The position numbers and the translations under genes are program-made. The notes under the pieces are model-generated. The model made no database searches. It was not told the origin of the DNA and worked only from the letters and a program-made list of their open reading frames with translations. DNA of 64,000 nucleotides, taken from the NCBI RefSeq assembly GCF_900119495.1, contig NZ_LT632435.1, positions 884,736-948,735 of the forward strand. The letters run 5' to 3'. Below are positions 8,642 through 17,600 of this stretch, in pieces. Within the stretch, counting starts at the first letter, position 1. Every line of letters starts with the position of its first letter. The stretch is from Arcanobacterium urinimassiliense. GTDB taxonomy: Bacteria; Actinomycetota; Actinomycetes; Actinomycetales; Actinomycetaceae.

Positions 8642-9603
8642 CTCGCTCTATCGCTCTGCTTACGCACGCATATCGCTTGGATATAAAAGAATCGGTGGCT
8701 GCATTCCGGAAAGGGATGCAGGATATCGGATTCGATGTGAAAATGGTGGATGATGGCGATGATATAAGCGGAGCAGAACTGTTGGTAGTATTCGGAGGCG
8801 ATGGTACGATACTGCGAGCTGCAGAAATAGCGCGGGGGCGCGAGCTACCTATTTTAGGGATAAATTATGGGCATGTAGGATTTTTAGCAGAAGCCGACCC
8901 CAGCTCTATTCGGGAAGTAGCCGCTGCCTTAAAAGAGCGAAATTGGAGCGTTGAAAAGCGCATGACCATAGACATTACGGTTGCGCTTCCAGATGGTTCG
9001 CTAATATCAGGCTGGGCATTAAATGAAGTATCGGTAGAAAAAGAAGCTTCTTGCCGAATGATTGAGACTGACTTAGCGGTAGATGGGCGAGGCCTTTCTT
9101 CTTTTAAAGCCGACGGAGTACTTTTTTCTACCCCGACTGGCTCCACTGCGTATAATTTTTCTGCTGGAGGCCCCATTGTTTGGCCAGATGTAGAAGCGAT
9201 TCTTATGGTGCCGATTGCGGCGCACGCTCTTTTTACGCGCCCCATGGTGGTGGGAATAAATTCCGAGTTGAAAATGCATATTCGTTCTGAATTGGCAGAC
9301 GTCTGGTGTGATGGACGGCGTTTGATTCCAGTGCCAGCGGATTCGATAGTAACTGCCCGATATGGGAAAGAGCCGGTGCTACTAGCGAGAGTAAATGATG
9401 CTCCTTTTTCGGAGCGTTTAGTGGCAAAATTTAATTTGCCAGTAGCTGGATGGCGCAGTTGGCAACCGCCGGTCATTCCCACTCCGGCCCAAACTTCTCC
9501 TAAAATTTCTTCCCAAACTGCGAAACAGATTTCTAAAGCGGTACCTAACTCTCCGGAAACTGCTGCAGCTGCGATTTCTGAGATAGGAAAAAGAAAACCG
9601 TGA
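8638..9603 (+). CDS. nadK: NAD kinase
   Basis: A 321-residue cytosolic kinase that makes NADP from NAD with ATP or polyphosphate. GGDGT is at residues 53-57, the conserved NE pair at 129-130 and TPTGSTAY at 165-172. The catalytic core ends near residue 275, and a Pro/Ser/Thr/Lys-rich tail of about 45 residues follows that is not part of the enzyme fold. The GTG start at 8638 overlaps the tlyA stop, and the stop overlaps recN in the same way. The order tlyA-nadK-recN is conserved in actinobacteria and many other bacteria. Confidence 0.96.
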   Translation: MTRSIALLTHAYRLDIKESVAAFRKGMQDIGFDVKMVDDGDDISGAELLVVFGGDGTILRAAEIARGRELPILGINYGHVGFLAEADPSSIREVAAALKERNWSVEKRMTIDITVALPDGSLISGWALNEVSVEKEASCRMIETDLAVDGRGLSSFKADGVLFSTPTGSTAYNFSAGGPIVWPDVEAILMVPIAAHALFTRPMVVGINSELKMHIRSELADVWCDGRRLIPVPADSIVTARYGKEPVLLARVNDAPFSERLVAKFNLPVAGWRSWQPPVIPTPAQTSPKISSQTAKQISKAVPNSPETAAAAISEIGKRKP

Positions 9604-11291
9604 TTGAAGAAATTACTATCCGTAATTTAGGAGTTATTGCGCAAGCACATTTAGATTTGCGGGCAGGGATGACGGCTATTACCGGAGAAACGGGAGCCGG
9701 AAAGACCATGGCTTTAACTTCTCTACATCTTTTATTGGGTGGGAAAGCGGATATTTCCAAAATTCGCACGGGAGCTGAAGAAGCTTTTGTAGAAGGAATA
9801 TTTAGCGTAGCTCCAGATTCTCCAGCTATCGAAATAGTAGAAAAAGCAGGCGGGGAAGTAGAAAAAACTGCAGAGCAAGCCGTGATAATTACGGCTCGAA
9901 AATTACTGCGTACCGGGCGATCGCGAGCCTATGCAGGAGGAGTCTCCGTACCTGCTACTTTACTTGCCGAGTTAGCAGCAGAATTATTTACCGTGCATGG
10001 GCAATCTGACCAGATGCGTTTAGTAAAATCGAGTGCACATTTATTCGCCCTCGATACTTATGCGGGCTTAAAAACCAAGCCGGTGTGGCAGCAATATATG
10101 CAGGTCTGGGAGGAGTATCTACGGCTGCAGCAAGAATTAAAAACGGCGCAAACGGCTAGTAAAGATATCGGGAGCGAAAAAATAGCTTTGACTGCGCTAT
10201 TAGAAAGAATAGAAAAAGTCGCACCCCAAGTCGGTGAAGATGAAGCACTCAAACAAGAAGCAATGCGTCTGCAAAATACCGAAGTGCTGCGCTCTTCGCT
10301 CAATAATGCCCGCCTACTTTTAGATGGAAATACTGGGCAAATAGGAGCCTTAGAACTATTAGATAAGGCCGCTAGCGAACTCGAATATACTGGCGATACT
10401 GAGATTGGGAAAATGGCCGCCGCGCTACGGAACACTTCAGAATCAGCTGCCGAAATTCTGAACCAAACTGGCGAAATTCTAGAATCTTTACAAGCCGATC
10501 CGCAGCATTTAGATGAAATTTATGCACGCCGAGCTGAATTACGGGATCTACAGCAAGAATTGAGCATGAATATTCCGGAAATCCTAGCGAAAAAAAGTAA
10601 AGCGGAGCAAAGATTAGCTAGCTTAGCAGATCCGCAAGCCTACCTAGATGAACTCACCACCCGCACTAATTCCCAGCAGGAACTGGTAGAAAAATATGGG
10701 CAGGAAATTTCGGAAATTCGCCAGCGGCAAGCGCAGCTATTGAGTAAGGCGGTCACTGCGGAGCTGCAGGAGCTCGCTATGAAAGATGCGCGATTGGAAA
10801 TTACTGTGCAGCCGGTGCTTCCCAATAGTACAGGCTGCGACAGCGTGGAATTTTTATTGATGCCACATAAGGGAGCTACCCCGGGGCCGCTCAGTCAGAT
10901 AGCTTCGGGAGGAGAATTATCCCGCATAATGCTGGCATTAGAAGTAGTACTAGCTGGTGCGCAAGAAATAATAGATCATACTTTTATTTTTGATGAGATA
11001 GATGCCGGTATAGGAGGCAAAGCCGCTCTCGCGGTAGGGAAACGTTTAGCGCAGTTAGCAGAAAAATCACAAGTATTGGTGGTTACTCATCTTCCGCAGG
11101 TAGCGTCTTGGGCCGGGTGTCAGATTGTAGTAGAAAAAATAAATCCGCGCGCCGGTATTACTGAGGTAAGGGAAGTAAAGGGAGAAGCTCGGGAAAAAGA
11201 ATTGGCGCGGATGCTTTCTGGGCATAGTGATTCTACAGCGGCACGTATTCACGCCGCAGAATTATTAAAAGACGCAGGTACAGAGGTGTAG
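9600..11291 (+). CDS. recN: DNA repair protein RecN
   Basis: A 563-residue SMC-like ATPase for double-strand break repair. The Walker A motif GETGAGKT is at residues 29-36, followed by VHGQSDQMRL. A long central coiled-coil region (about 150-370) separates it from the ABC signature SGGELSRIMLAL (about 436-447) and Walker B FIFDEIDAGIGG (about 461-472). The length is normal. The GTG start overlaps the nadK stop codon (GTGA), so it is probably translated from the nadK message. No LexA box is needed or visible immediately upstream, because the start lies inside nadK. Confidence 0.96.
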   Translation: MIEEITIRNLGVIAQAHLDLRAGMTAITGETGAGKTMALTSLHLLLGGKADISKIRTGAEEAFVEGIFSVAPDSPAIEIVEKAGGEVEKTAEQAVIITARKLLRTGRSRAYAGGVSVPATLLAELAAELFTVHGQSDQMRLVKSSAHLFALDTYAGLKTKPVWQQYMQVWEEYLRLQQELKTAQTASKDIGSEKIALTALLERIEKVAPQVGEDEALKQEAMRLQNTEVLRSSLNNARLLLDGNTGQIGALELLDKAASELEYTGDTEIGKMAAALRNTSESAAEILNQTGEILESLQADPQHLDEIYARRAELRDLQQELSMNIPEILAKKSKAEQRLASLADPQAYLDELTTRTNSQQELVEKYGQEISEIRQRQAQLLSKAVTAELQELAMKDARLEITVQPVLPNSTGCDSVEFLLMPHKGATPGPLSQIASGGELSRIMLALEVVLAGAQEIIDHTFIFDEIDAGIGGKAALAVGKRLAQLAEKSQVLVVTHLPQVASWAGCQIVVEKINPRAGITEVREVKGEAREKELARMLSGHSDSTAARIHAAELLKDAGTEV

Positions 11292-11295
11292 AACT

Positions 11296-12489
11296 GTGAT
11301 ACTCGAGAAATTGCTGGAAAAATTGCGAAAAAAAGATTCCGAAATTGTGTTGCAAGATGCGGAGGGGATAGCTCGGGTAGATAAGCGCACCAAAAATCTT
11401 ACAAAGCGCTTAAAAGCAGGGGAAATTGCCGTAATTGACCATACTGATATAGATCGAGTGTCGGCAGAGGCATTAGTGGAATGCCGACCAGCTGCAGTCT
11501 TAAATGCTGCTCCTTCCACTTCTGGGCGCTATCCGAATCTCGGCCCCAGTATTCTCCTGGAAGCGGGTATTCCTTTAATTGATAACCTGGGCGAGGAAAT
11601 TATGGGTATCCCCGAAGGTACAATAATTTCTTTTGCGCCGGGCGGAAAAATTTATAGAGATGGGGAATTGATAGCCACTGGCGTGGAACAGAATGAAGAA
11701 TTGAATGCTGCGGATTTGGCGCGGGCCCGGGCCGGAATGAAAGATCAGTTTAAAGCTTTCGCTGCTAACACCATGGAATATATGGAAAAAGAGCAGGATC
11801 TTATTCTAGGCGGCGTAGGTGTACCAGAAATTGCTACTTCACTGGTAGATAAGCACGTGCTTATTGTAGTGCGCGGATATCGCTACAAGGAAGATTTAAT
11901 AGCGCTCGCCCACTATATCCGAGAGTATCGACCGGTAATTATGGGAGTAGATGGCGGTGCAGATGCGGTACTTGAAGCTGGTTATACTCCCGATATTATT
12001 ATTGGGGATATGGATTCGGTGTCTGATTCGGCGCTGCGCTGCGGGGCGGAAATTATTGTACATGCGTACCGAAATGGGAAAGCTCCCGGTCAGCAGCGTG
12101 TGCAAGAATTAGGGTTGGATTATGTAGTATTTCCGGCCGCCGGTACCTCAGAAGATATTGCGATGCTGCTAGCTGATGCAAAAGGGGCAGAATTAATCGT
12201 AGCAGTAGGCACCCATTCCACTTTGATTGAATACCTAGATAAAGGCCGCGCCGGAATGGCCTCTACTTTTTTGACTAGGCTTCAGGTTGGGGCGAAATTA
12301 ATAGATGCAAAAGGCGTATCTCAGCTCTATCACTATCGCATATCGAATCTGCAGATATTTATTTTAGTGCTGGCAGGTTTTCTCGCGATTGGGGCAGCCG
12401 TAATTGTTACTCCCATGGGGCAGATTCTCTTAGACTTAATACGTGTATGGATATCAGATATTTTCCATTGGTTACAAGGAATATTTTAG
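11296..12489 (+). CDS. steA: SteA-type septation/peptidoglycan protein
   Basis: A 397-residue protein of the SteA family (Rv1697), which in Corynebacterium acts with SteB at the septum and affects peptidoglycan hydrolysis. The C-terminal half carries a thiamin-pyrophosphokinase-like fold (GVDGGADAVLEAGYTPDIII, then GDMDSVSD). A single transmembrane segment at about residues 352-373 is followed by a short amphipathic end, so the bulk faces the cytoplasm. The GTG start lies 4 bases after the recN stop. It precedes the SteB/MctB homologue by 9 bases, which supports the pairing. Thiamin pyrophosphokinase itself is unlikely, given the long N-terminal domain and the membrane anchor. Confidence 0.9.
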   Translation: MILEKLLEKLRKKDSEIVLQDAEGIARVDKRTKNLTKRLKAGEIAVIDHTDIDRVSAEALVECRPAAVLNAAPSTSGRYPNLGPSILLEAGIPLIDNLGEEIMGIPEGTIISFAPGGKIYRDGELIATGVEQNEELNAADLARARAGMKDQFKAFAANTMEYMEKEQDLILGGVGVPEIATSLVDKHVLIVVRGYRYKEDLIALAHYIREYRPVIMGVDGGADAVLEAGYTPDIIIGDMDSVSDSALRCGAEIIVHAYRNGKAPGQQRVQELGLDYVVFPAAGTSEDIAMLLADAKGAELIVAVGTHSTLIEYLDKGRAGMASTFLTRLQVGAKLIDAKGVSQLYHYRISNLQIFILVLAGFLAIGAAVIVTPMGQILLDLIRVWISDIFHWLQGIF

Positions 12490-12498
12490 GCGGTAAAG

Positions 12499-13485
12499 AT
12501 GATTGATTTTCGCTACCATATTGTTTCTCTAGTTGCCGTATTTCTTGCTCTAGCCACGGGTATAATTCTCGGGGCTGGCCCGCTGCAAGGATCAATAGGC
12601 AACGCTCTCTCCGGAGAAGTCAGTAGTTTGCGAAAAGATAATACTGCCTTGAAGGCGGAAATAGGCGAGTTGAAAAAAATAAATGAGCAAGAGGAATCCG
12701 CCATTGCCGATATGGCTCCGGAGCTAAGTAAAGGCACACTTACTGGCCGTAATACTACCGTAATTGTATTTCCGGATACTCCCAAAGAATATCTAGAAGA
12801 TACTAAAGAATCTTTAGAGGGAGCGGGAGCGAGTATAAATGGCATTATCGAAATCTATCCAACTTGGACGGATAAAAATAAAGAGACAATGCGCACGCAG
12901 TTAGCTGCTTCGTTAACACCTTTAATAGCGGCGGATATGAAATCCTCTGAAGTAAATTCATTACTTGCAGCAGCTTTGAATCAATTAGCTCGCGGAGGCA
13001 AAGCAACTGGTAATAATGCGGAAATTGGGAAAATTCTCGCCGATAGTAAAGATCCGCTTTTGAAAATTTCGACTGGCTGCGATAAACCAGCTGAAAGTAT
13101 TATTTTCCTTTCGCCGGATATACCGGATACTCCTGCCCCTGATAATGAGCCGACAAATCCAGATAAGGTAGCACAGCTTGATTATGATGCAAAAACTTAT
13201 GCAGCTTTGGTGGCAGCGATAGGGGAAAAAGGGCCAACTGTGCTGGCCGGTAACGCTAATTCACAGCATGATTTAGTAATCGTAGTGCGCACGAATAATA
13301 ATAAAGTTTCTACCGTAGATTCTTTACATCGAGCGATTGGAAAAGCTAATATTCCGCTCGCATTAGCGGCTGAATTTACTGATAAAACGGTGCGTTATGG
13401 TCTAGGGGATACCGCTTCATATGTGATTGGCCCGCGCATAGTAGTACCGGCGGGAGTATTACCGAGTGCAGGAGCTAGTCAGTGA
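12499..13485 (+). CDS. SteB/MctB family protein
   Basis: A 328-residue protein that starts MIDFRYHIVSLVAVFLALATG. This is the hallmark of the family annotated as copper transporter MctB (Rv1698) in mycobacteria and as SteB in corynebacteria. One N-terminal membrane segment (about 7-27) is followed by a coiled-coil stretch (about 37-64) and an extracytoplasmic domain. A copper channel role was proposed for the mycobacterial protein; a partner role for SteA in division fits this neighbourhood better. The gene lies 9 bases after steA, and its stop overlaps the next start (GTGA). Confidence 0.88.
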   Translation: MIDFRYHIVSLVAVFLALATGIILGAGPLQGSIGNALSGEVSSLRKDNTALKAEIGELKKINEQEESAIADMAPELSKGTLTGRNTTVIVFPDTPKEYLEDTKESLEGAGASINGIIEIYPTWTDKNKETMRTQLAASLTPLIAADMKSSEVNSLLAAALNQLARGGKATGNNAEIGKILADSKDPLLKISTGCDKPAESIIFLSPDIPDTPAPDNEPTNPDKVAQLDYDAKTYAALVAAIGEKGPTVLAGNANSQHDLVIVVRTNNNKVSTVDSLHRAIGKANIPLALAAEFTDKTVRYGLGDTASYVIGPRIVVPAGVLPSAGASQ

Positions 13486-14321
13486 ATAAAAATGCCGTAA
13501 AAGCTGCTGCTGGTGCCATACTCGGCTATGGGGGTGCGCGCAGTATTTATCCGTTATTAAGCAGCTCTACTTGGGAAAAAACTTCTTTTCAAGGTACTCC
13601 GGTATCTTTGCGTGCCGGTTTCGCGGCGGCGAGTGCGCTCGGCAGTGGTTTAGTGGTTATACTTCCAGTTCCACCTGTGCGAGCAGCCTTGATGATGACG
13701 GCGGCGGGAAGTTTTGCCGGCTGGTTAGATGATCAATATGAAGATAAATTTTCCACGCAAGGGAAAGGTCTTGCTGGGCATTTGCGGGCGCTTCGAGAAG
13801 GGAAAATAACTTCGGGTGTAGTAAAAATAGCTGTTATCGGAGCGGGAGCCACAGTAGGAAGTATACGGCTGCTTTCGGAGCAGAAAATAGGGAAAAAATC
13901 TCTAGGAGAATTTCTGGCTAATGCGCTGCTGCTAGCGGGCAGTGCGAATTTGATAAATTTATTTGATTTGCGCCCCGGGCGTGCTCTAAAAGTGGTCACT
14001 TTGTTGGCTTTGCCGGGACTGCGTCTACCAGGAAGTGCGTCTGGGATTGCCGGAGCATTGCTCACCGCTTCTGCTTTAAGTTTGCCGGCTGATTTGCGCG
14101 GAGAAACTATGCTGGGTGATTTAGGCGCGAATGCGCTGGGGGGAGCTCTTGGGGTGCTGTTGGCGCTGCCAGTATCTTTTCCGCAAAAATTATTTCGAGC
14201 TGGATGCGTCACCTCTCTAATCATGCTTTCGGAAAAAATTTCTTTTTCGCGTTGTATAGAGAAGAATGCTTTGCTTTCTGCCCTTGATAATTGGGGGCGC
14301 CCCGAGCGAAAGAATAAATAA
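13482..14321 (+). CDS. MraY/WecA-like membrane protein of unknown substrate
   Basis: A 279-residue multi-spanning protein that retains a shortened set of polyprenyl-phosphate phosphotransferase landmarks: a GWLDDQYEDK segment (about 82-91), GKGLAGHLRALREGKITSG, NLINLFDLRPGRALK and ETMLGDLGANALGG. The double Asp and the late GDLG motif correspond to MraY/WecA catalytic sites. The protein is shorter than MraY (about 320-360) and lacks a clear HxxH-type nucleotide loop. True MraY is normally in the dcw cluster, so this is a paralogue. Its position between SteB and a MurJ-type flippase points to lipid-linked envelope precursors, which is an inference. It might also have lost activity. Confidence 0.75.
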   Translation: MNKNAVKAAAGAILGYGGARSIYPLLSSSTWEKTSFQGTPVSLRAGFAAASALGSGLVVILPVPPVRAALMMTAAGSFAGWLDDQYEDKFSTQGKGLAGHLRALREGKITSGVVKIAVIGAGATVGSIRLLSEQKIGKKSLGEFLANALLLAGSANLINLFDLRPGRALKVVTLLALPGLRLPGSASGIAGALLTASALSLPADLRGETMLGDLGANALGGALGVLLALPVSFPQKLFRAGCVTSLIMLSEKISFSRCIEKNALLSALDNWGRPERKNK

Positions 14322-15890
14322 GTGATGCAGCGATTTTTTGGTAAAGCAGCTGGGGCAGCCGGAATAATTGCGTTACTTACTTTGCTTTCCCGGCTCGCGG
14401 GATTGATAAGAAAATTAGCGCAATCGTGGGCTGTTTCCGATAGCGCGGTAGCTGCCGCTTACGATACTGCTAATACGCTGCCAAATATACTTTTCGAAGT
14501 AGCGGCTGGTGGAATGCTTGCCGGAGCAGTTATACCGCTGATTTCTAGATATATAGCGCAAGGAGATTATAATTCCCTACGCCAGAGCGCTTCAGCTCTC
14601 TTTACCTGGATACTATTGGCCGGAACTACGGTAGCACTGGCGGTAATTATCGGGGCTCCGCAGTTGGCGCAGCTCCTTTTCGGGGCTGATACGAGCCCGC
14701 ATGTTTTAGTTCTGGCGGCGGCTCTCTTACGAATGTTTGCCCTACAGATTCCACTTTATGGATTATCGGTGGTATGCACCGGAGTGTTGCACGCGCACAA
14801 AAAATTTACTTTGCCAGCTTTAGCTCCGCTACTTTCCTCGCTGGTAGTAATAGCGGTATTTAGTTTTTATGCTTATCGAATTGGTCCGGAGGTGCCACCG
14901 GAGCAAGTACCGCACAATGCACTCTTATTACTCGGCTGGGGTACTACCGCGGGGGTAGCTGCTTTTTCACTTCCACAGCTAATTCCGGTGCAGAAAATAG
15001 TGAAATTGCGTTTCACCTTGCACTTTCCTCCTGGCGCCGCGCGAATGGCTTTCCGCCTGGGATTAGCCGGCTTAGGGGCGCTACTTGCGCAGCAATTAGC
15101 GATTTTAACTATTATGTACACCGCTAATACGGCCGGAGGGGTGGGGGCATACAGTGCCTTTAGCTATGCGTATGTGATCTTTATGGTGCCTTATGCAGTA
15201 TTGGCAGTACCAGTAGCCACGGTAGCTTTTCCCCGTATTTCATTGGCGGTACAAAAAAATTCGCAGCGAGAATTGCTAAATTTAGTAGCGCGCTCTACTC
15301 GCCTAGTACTCGCGATGGGAATGATATCGGCAGCTTTAATTATTGCTTTAGCACGGCCGGCGAAAATTGTGCTGGAAGTGGGGCGGGATATTGCAGGATT
15401 AGAGCAAGCTTTGGTGGCCCTAGCTATCGGAGTGATTGGATTTTCTTTGCTTTATCACGGAGCCCGCATACTTTATGCGCTGGAGGAAGGAAAAAAGGTA
15501 ATTCTTATTAACTCTTTAGCTTGGGGCGGGGTGTGTTTATTAGTAGTCTTGGGAAAAATTTTCGGCATAGCGGGGCGGATTCCTACTCTCCAAGCTATCG
15601 GAGTAGCTATGAGTGTGGGATTAAGCGGGGGAGCTTTTCTAGTTATTTTTACGCTCCGCCGGCTGCTGGGAGAAAAAGCAATAACGGGGTTGAGGAGAAT
15701 CTTTGCCAGTGAATTGCTGCTTCTAGTGCCGGCTACGATTTTGGGGTGGCAATTCACGCACTACCTATTAGAAATGGGGAATAATTCGGAGATTTCTGCT
15801 TTTCTCGCTGCGGGAATAGTTGGAATCCTACTGTTAGCTGCCGGCGCTGTTCCCTACTTTTTTCTTGAGCGCTGCAAGAAAGAAAAATAA
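14322..15890 (+). CDS. murJ: MurJ-type lipid II flippase (MviN family)
   Basis: A 522-residue MOP-superfamily flippase with about 14 hydrophobic segments and a typical opening (ALLTLLSRLAGLIRKLAQSW, then TANTLPNILFEVAAGGMLAG). It is expected to move lipid-linked peptidoglycan precursor across the membrane. Many actinobacteria carry more than one MviN paralogue, and the canonical one near the replication origin has a pseudokinase extension that this copy lacks. The start may be GTG 14322 or ATG 14325, directly after the previous stop. Grouping with SteA, SteB and a MraY-like protein makes this an envelope module. Confidence 0.88.
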   Translation: MMQRFFGKAAGAAGIIALLTLLSRLAGLIRKLAQSWAVSDSAVAAAYDTANTLPNILFEVAAGGMLAGAVIPLISRYIAQGDYNSLRQSASALFTWILLAGTTVALAVIIGAPQLAQLLFGADTSPHVLVLAAALLRMFALQIPLYGLSVVCTGVLHAHKKFTLPALAPLLSSLVVIAVFSFYAYRIGPEVPPEQVPHNALLLLGWGTTAGVAAFSLPQLIPVQKIVKLRFTLHFPPGAARMAFRLGLAGLGALLAQQLAILTIMYTANTAGGVGAYSAFSYAYVIFMVPYAVLAVPVATVAFPRISLAVQKNSQRELLNLVARSTRLVLAMGMISAALIIALARPAKIVLEVGRDIAGLEQALVALAIGVIGFSLLYHGARILYALEEGKKVILINSLAWGGVCLLVVLGKIFGIAGRIPTLQAIGVAMSVGLSGGAFLVIFTLRRLLGEKAITGLRRIFASELLLLVPATILGWQFTHYLLEMGNNSEISAFLAAGIVGILLLAAGAVPYFFLERCKKEK

Positions 15891-15933
15891 ATATCGAAAA
15901 TCGGAAGATAAATAATAAATCGGGAGATAGATA

Positions 15934-16650
15934 ATGTGGAAAGAAAACGAATCGGCACTGGCTGCGGATTTATGCGATATAGATGCTCCAGCGCATGTGC
16001 AAATAGTAGCTAGTAAAGAGTGCTTTCGCAGTCCTATCTTCACTATCTATGATGACGATATTGAATTTGCTTCTGGCGATAAGGTAAAGCGGCAATATAT
16101 GCAACATGCAAATGCAGTAGCAGTAGTGGCTCTTCGCGCTCAAGATGTGCAGGAGAAGGACGCAGGAGAACCGAGACGCGCTCGAGAAGACGCTCGAGAA
16201 AGCACAACAAAATCGGAATATGTGAGTGAAAAGAATTGGGAAGTGCTACTTATTCGCCAATATCGCCACGCTCCCCGGCGGCTTTTTTGGGAAATTCCTG
16301 CTGGTTTATGTGATGTAGCTGGTGAGCATCCGGAGCAAAGTGCCCAGCGGGAATTACTGGAAGAAGCAGACGTCAAAGCTACCTATTGGGAAAAACTGGT
16401 TTCTTTTTATGCCTCTCCTGGTTGCTCCACTGAACGTCTAGATATCTATCTGGCGAGTGGCATAGTAGAGGCGGCGGCTGAAAATACTTTTGTGCGCGAA
16501 GCAGAAGAACGAGAAATTTATTGCCGGTGGTTTCCACTTCCGCAAGTGCAAGAGCAAATTCGCCGCGGCGCTTTAACGAGTCCCACCTTAGTGACGGGAA
16601 TTTTAGCTTTGGGAGATTTCTTAGCCACGGGGAAATCTCCGCAACTGTGA
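15934..16650 (+). CDS. Nudix hydrolase, ADP-ribose pyrophosphatase
   Basis: A 238-residue Nudix enzyme with the ADP-ribose pyrophosphatase layout. The core segment WEIPAGLCDVAGEHPEQSAQ is followed by RELLEEADV, and YASPGCSTERLDIYLA comes after it. The one-residue-longer Nudix loop (GLCDVAGE) is also found in the M. tuberculosis ADP-ribose hydrolase Rv1700, which occupies the same cluster position. Residues about 71-100 form a charged insertion (EKDAGEPRRAREDARE...) not usual in the family. The ATG at 15934 follows a GGGAG site. It probably hydrolyses ADP-ribose to AMP and ribose-5-phosphate. Confidence 0.9.
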   Translation: MWKENESALAADLCDIDAPAHVQIVASKECFRSPIFTIYDDDIEFASGDKVKRQYMQHANAVAVVALRAQDVQEKDAGEPRRAREDARESTTKSEYVSEKNWEVLLIRQYRHAPRRLFWEIPAGLCDVAGEHPEQSAQRELLEEADVKATYWEKLVSFYASPGCSTERLDIYLASGIVEAAAENTFVREAEEREIYCRWFPLPQVQEQIRRGALTSPTLVTGILALGDFLATGKSPQL

Positions 16651-16754
16651 GTATGTATATTTTCAATACTTCCGACTTGCGTAATTGCAATAAAGAAAGG
16701 AAAATGTTACTTAAAGGGTAAAGGGAAAATTTAGCACTTTGCAAAGGGGGAGCA

Positions 16755-17447
16755 GTGGAAAAAGAAATCCCAAGCACGTGCGAGCAAATTCTGCATTTAA
16801 TTATTGAACGCGGTCCTATTACTCCTGGAGAATTGGCAAAATTACTGGTGTTGACGCCGGCAGCAGTGCGGCGGCATATTTCGGTTTTAGTGCGCGATGG
16901 GCATATCGAGGTATACGAAGGGCACAATCATCGGCGAAAAGATCGGGGGCGGCCTTCCCGCCGCTACGTGGCTACTACGCGCGGACAGGCGCAGCTAGAA
17001 GAAGGCTATGCCGATATGGCTACGGAAGCTTTGCGATTTATTAATAAACGCCTCGGTGAAAAAGGGGTAAATGAATTCATTGAGCAGCAGGTGGCGAGTA
17101 TAGAAGAACGCTACGGCGAAGTATTAGCAGCGGCGGGAAGTAACCCAGTAGAGCGGGCTAAAGTGCTCGCTCGCGCCTTAGATAAAGACGGATTCATGAC
17201 CACTCTACGCCGGGGTGGACCTTTTGGAATGGCGCTTCAGCTCTGCCAAGGGCATTGCCCGGTGCAAGATGTGGCAGAAGAGTTTCCGGCACTCTGTGAA
17301 GCAGAAACACAGGTATTTTCCCGTTTATTGGGAGTGCCAATTCAGCGTTTAGCTACTTTAGCGGGTGGTGAGCACGTATGTACCACCAGCATTCCAATTG
17401 GTGATCCACAGATGCTCCGCGCGCGGCTAGGGGCGAAGAAAATATGA
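16755..17447 (+). CDS. sufR: SufR iron-sulphur-sensing repressor
   Basis: A 230-residue regulator of the SUF operon. A winged helix-turn-helix lies at about residues 18-75 (ITPGELAKLLVLTPAAVRRHI). The C-terminal half carries the cysteines typical of SufR in the pattern C-x3-C-x12-C-x27-C (CQGHCPVQD, FPALCEAE, HVCTTSIP), expected to bind an Fe-S cluster that controls DNA binding. The GTG start follows AAAGGGGG. It lies upstream of sufB in the same direction and is expected to repress the operon when Fe-S clusters are sufficient. A TTGC-N6-GCAA inverted repeat at 16677-16690, before sufR, could be an operator, but this is unproven. Confidence 0.93.
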   Translation: MEKEIPSTCEQILHLIIERGPITPGELAKLLVLTPAAVRRHISVLVRDGHIEVYEGHNHRRKDRGRPSRRYVATTRGQAQLEEGYADMATEALRFINKRLGEKGVNEFIEQQVASIEERYGEVLAAAGSNPVERAKVLARALDKDGFMTTLRRGGPFGMALQLCQGHCPVQDVAEEFPALCEAETQVFSRLLGVPIQRLATLAGGEHVCTTSIPIGDPQMLRARLGAKKI

Positions 17448-17465
17448 GAGAGAATCGCTGAGTAT

Positions 17466-17536
17466 TAGATAGGCGATAGTGAATAGATAGCAGTAGATAA
17501 GCGATAACAAGTAGACGATAGTAGATAGCGGTAAAG
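17466..17536 (+). repeat. degenerate GATAG-rich repeat between sufR and sufB
   Basis: Between sufR and sufB a purine-rich run repeats AGATAG/CGATAG-like units about eight times over 70 bases, with irregular spacing. It could be simple-sequence drift, a spacer in the 5' leader of sufB, or part of a regulatory site. The remaining bases up to sufB contain GAGG at about 17590 as a weak ribosome site. Confidence 0.5.
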
Positions 17537-17600
17537 CTAGGAACAGTAATGCGGGTATTCCGCGGGAAAATGATGATGAGAGAGCTGAGGTAATCAGTAA

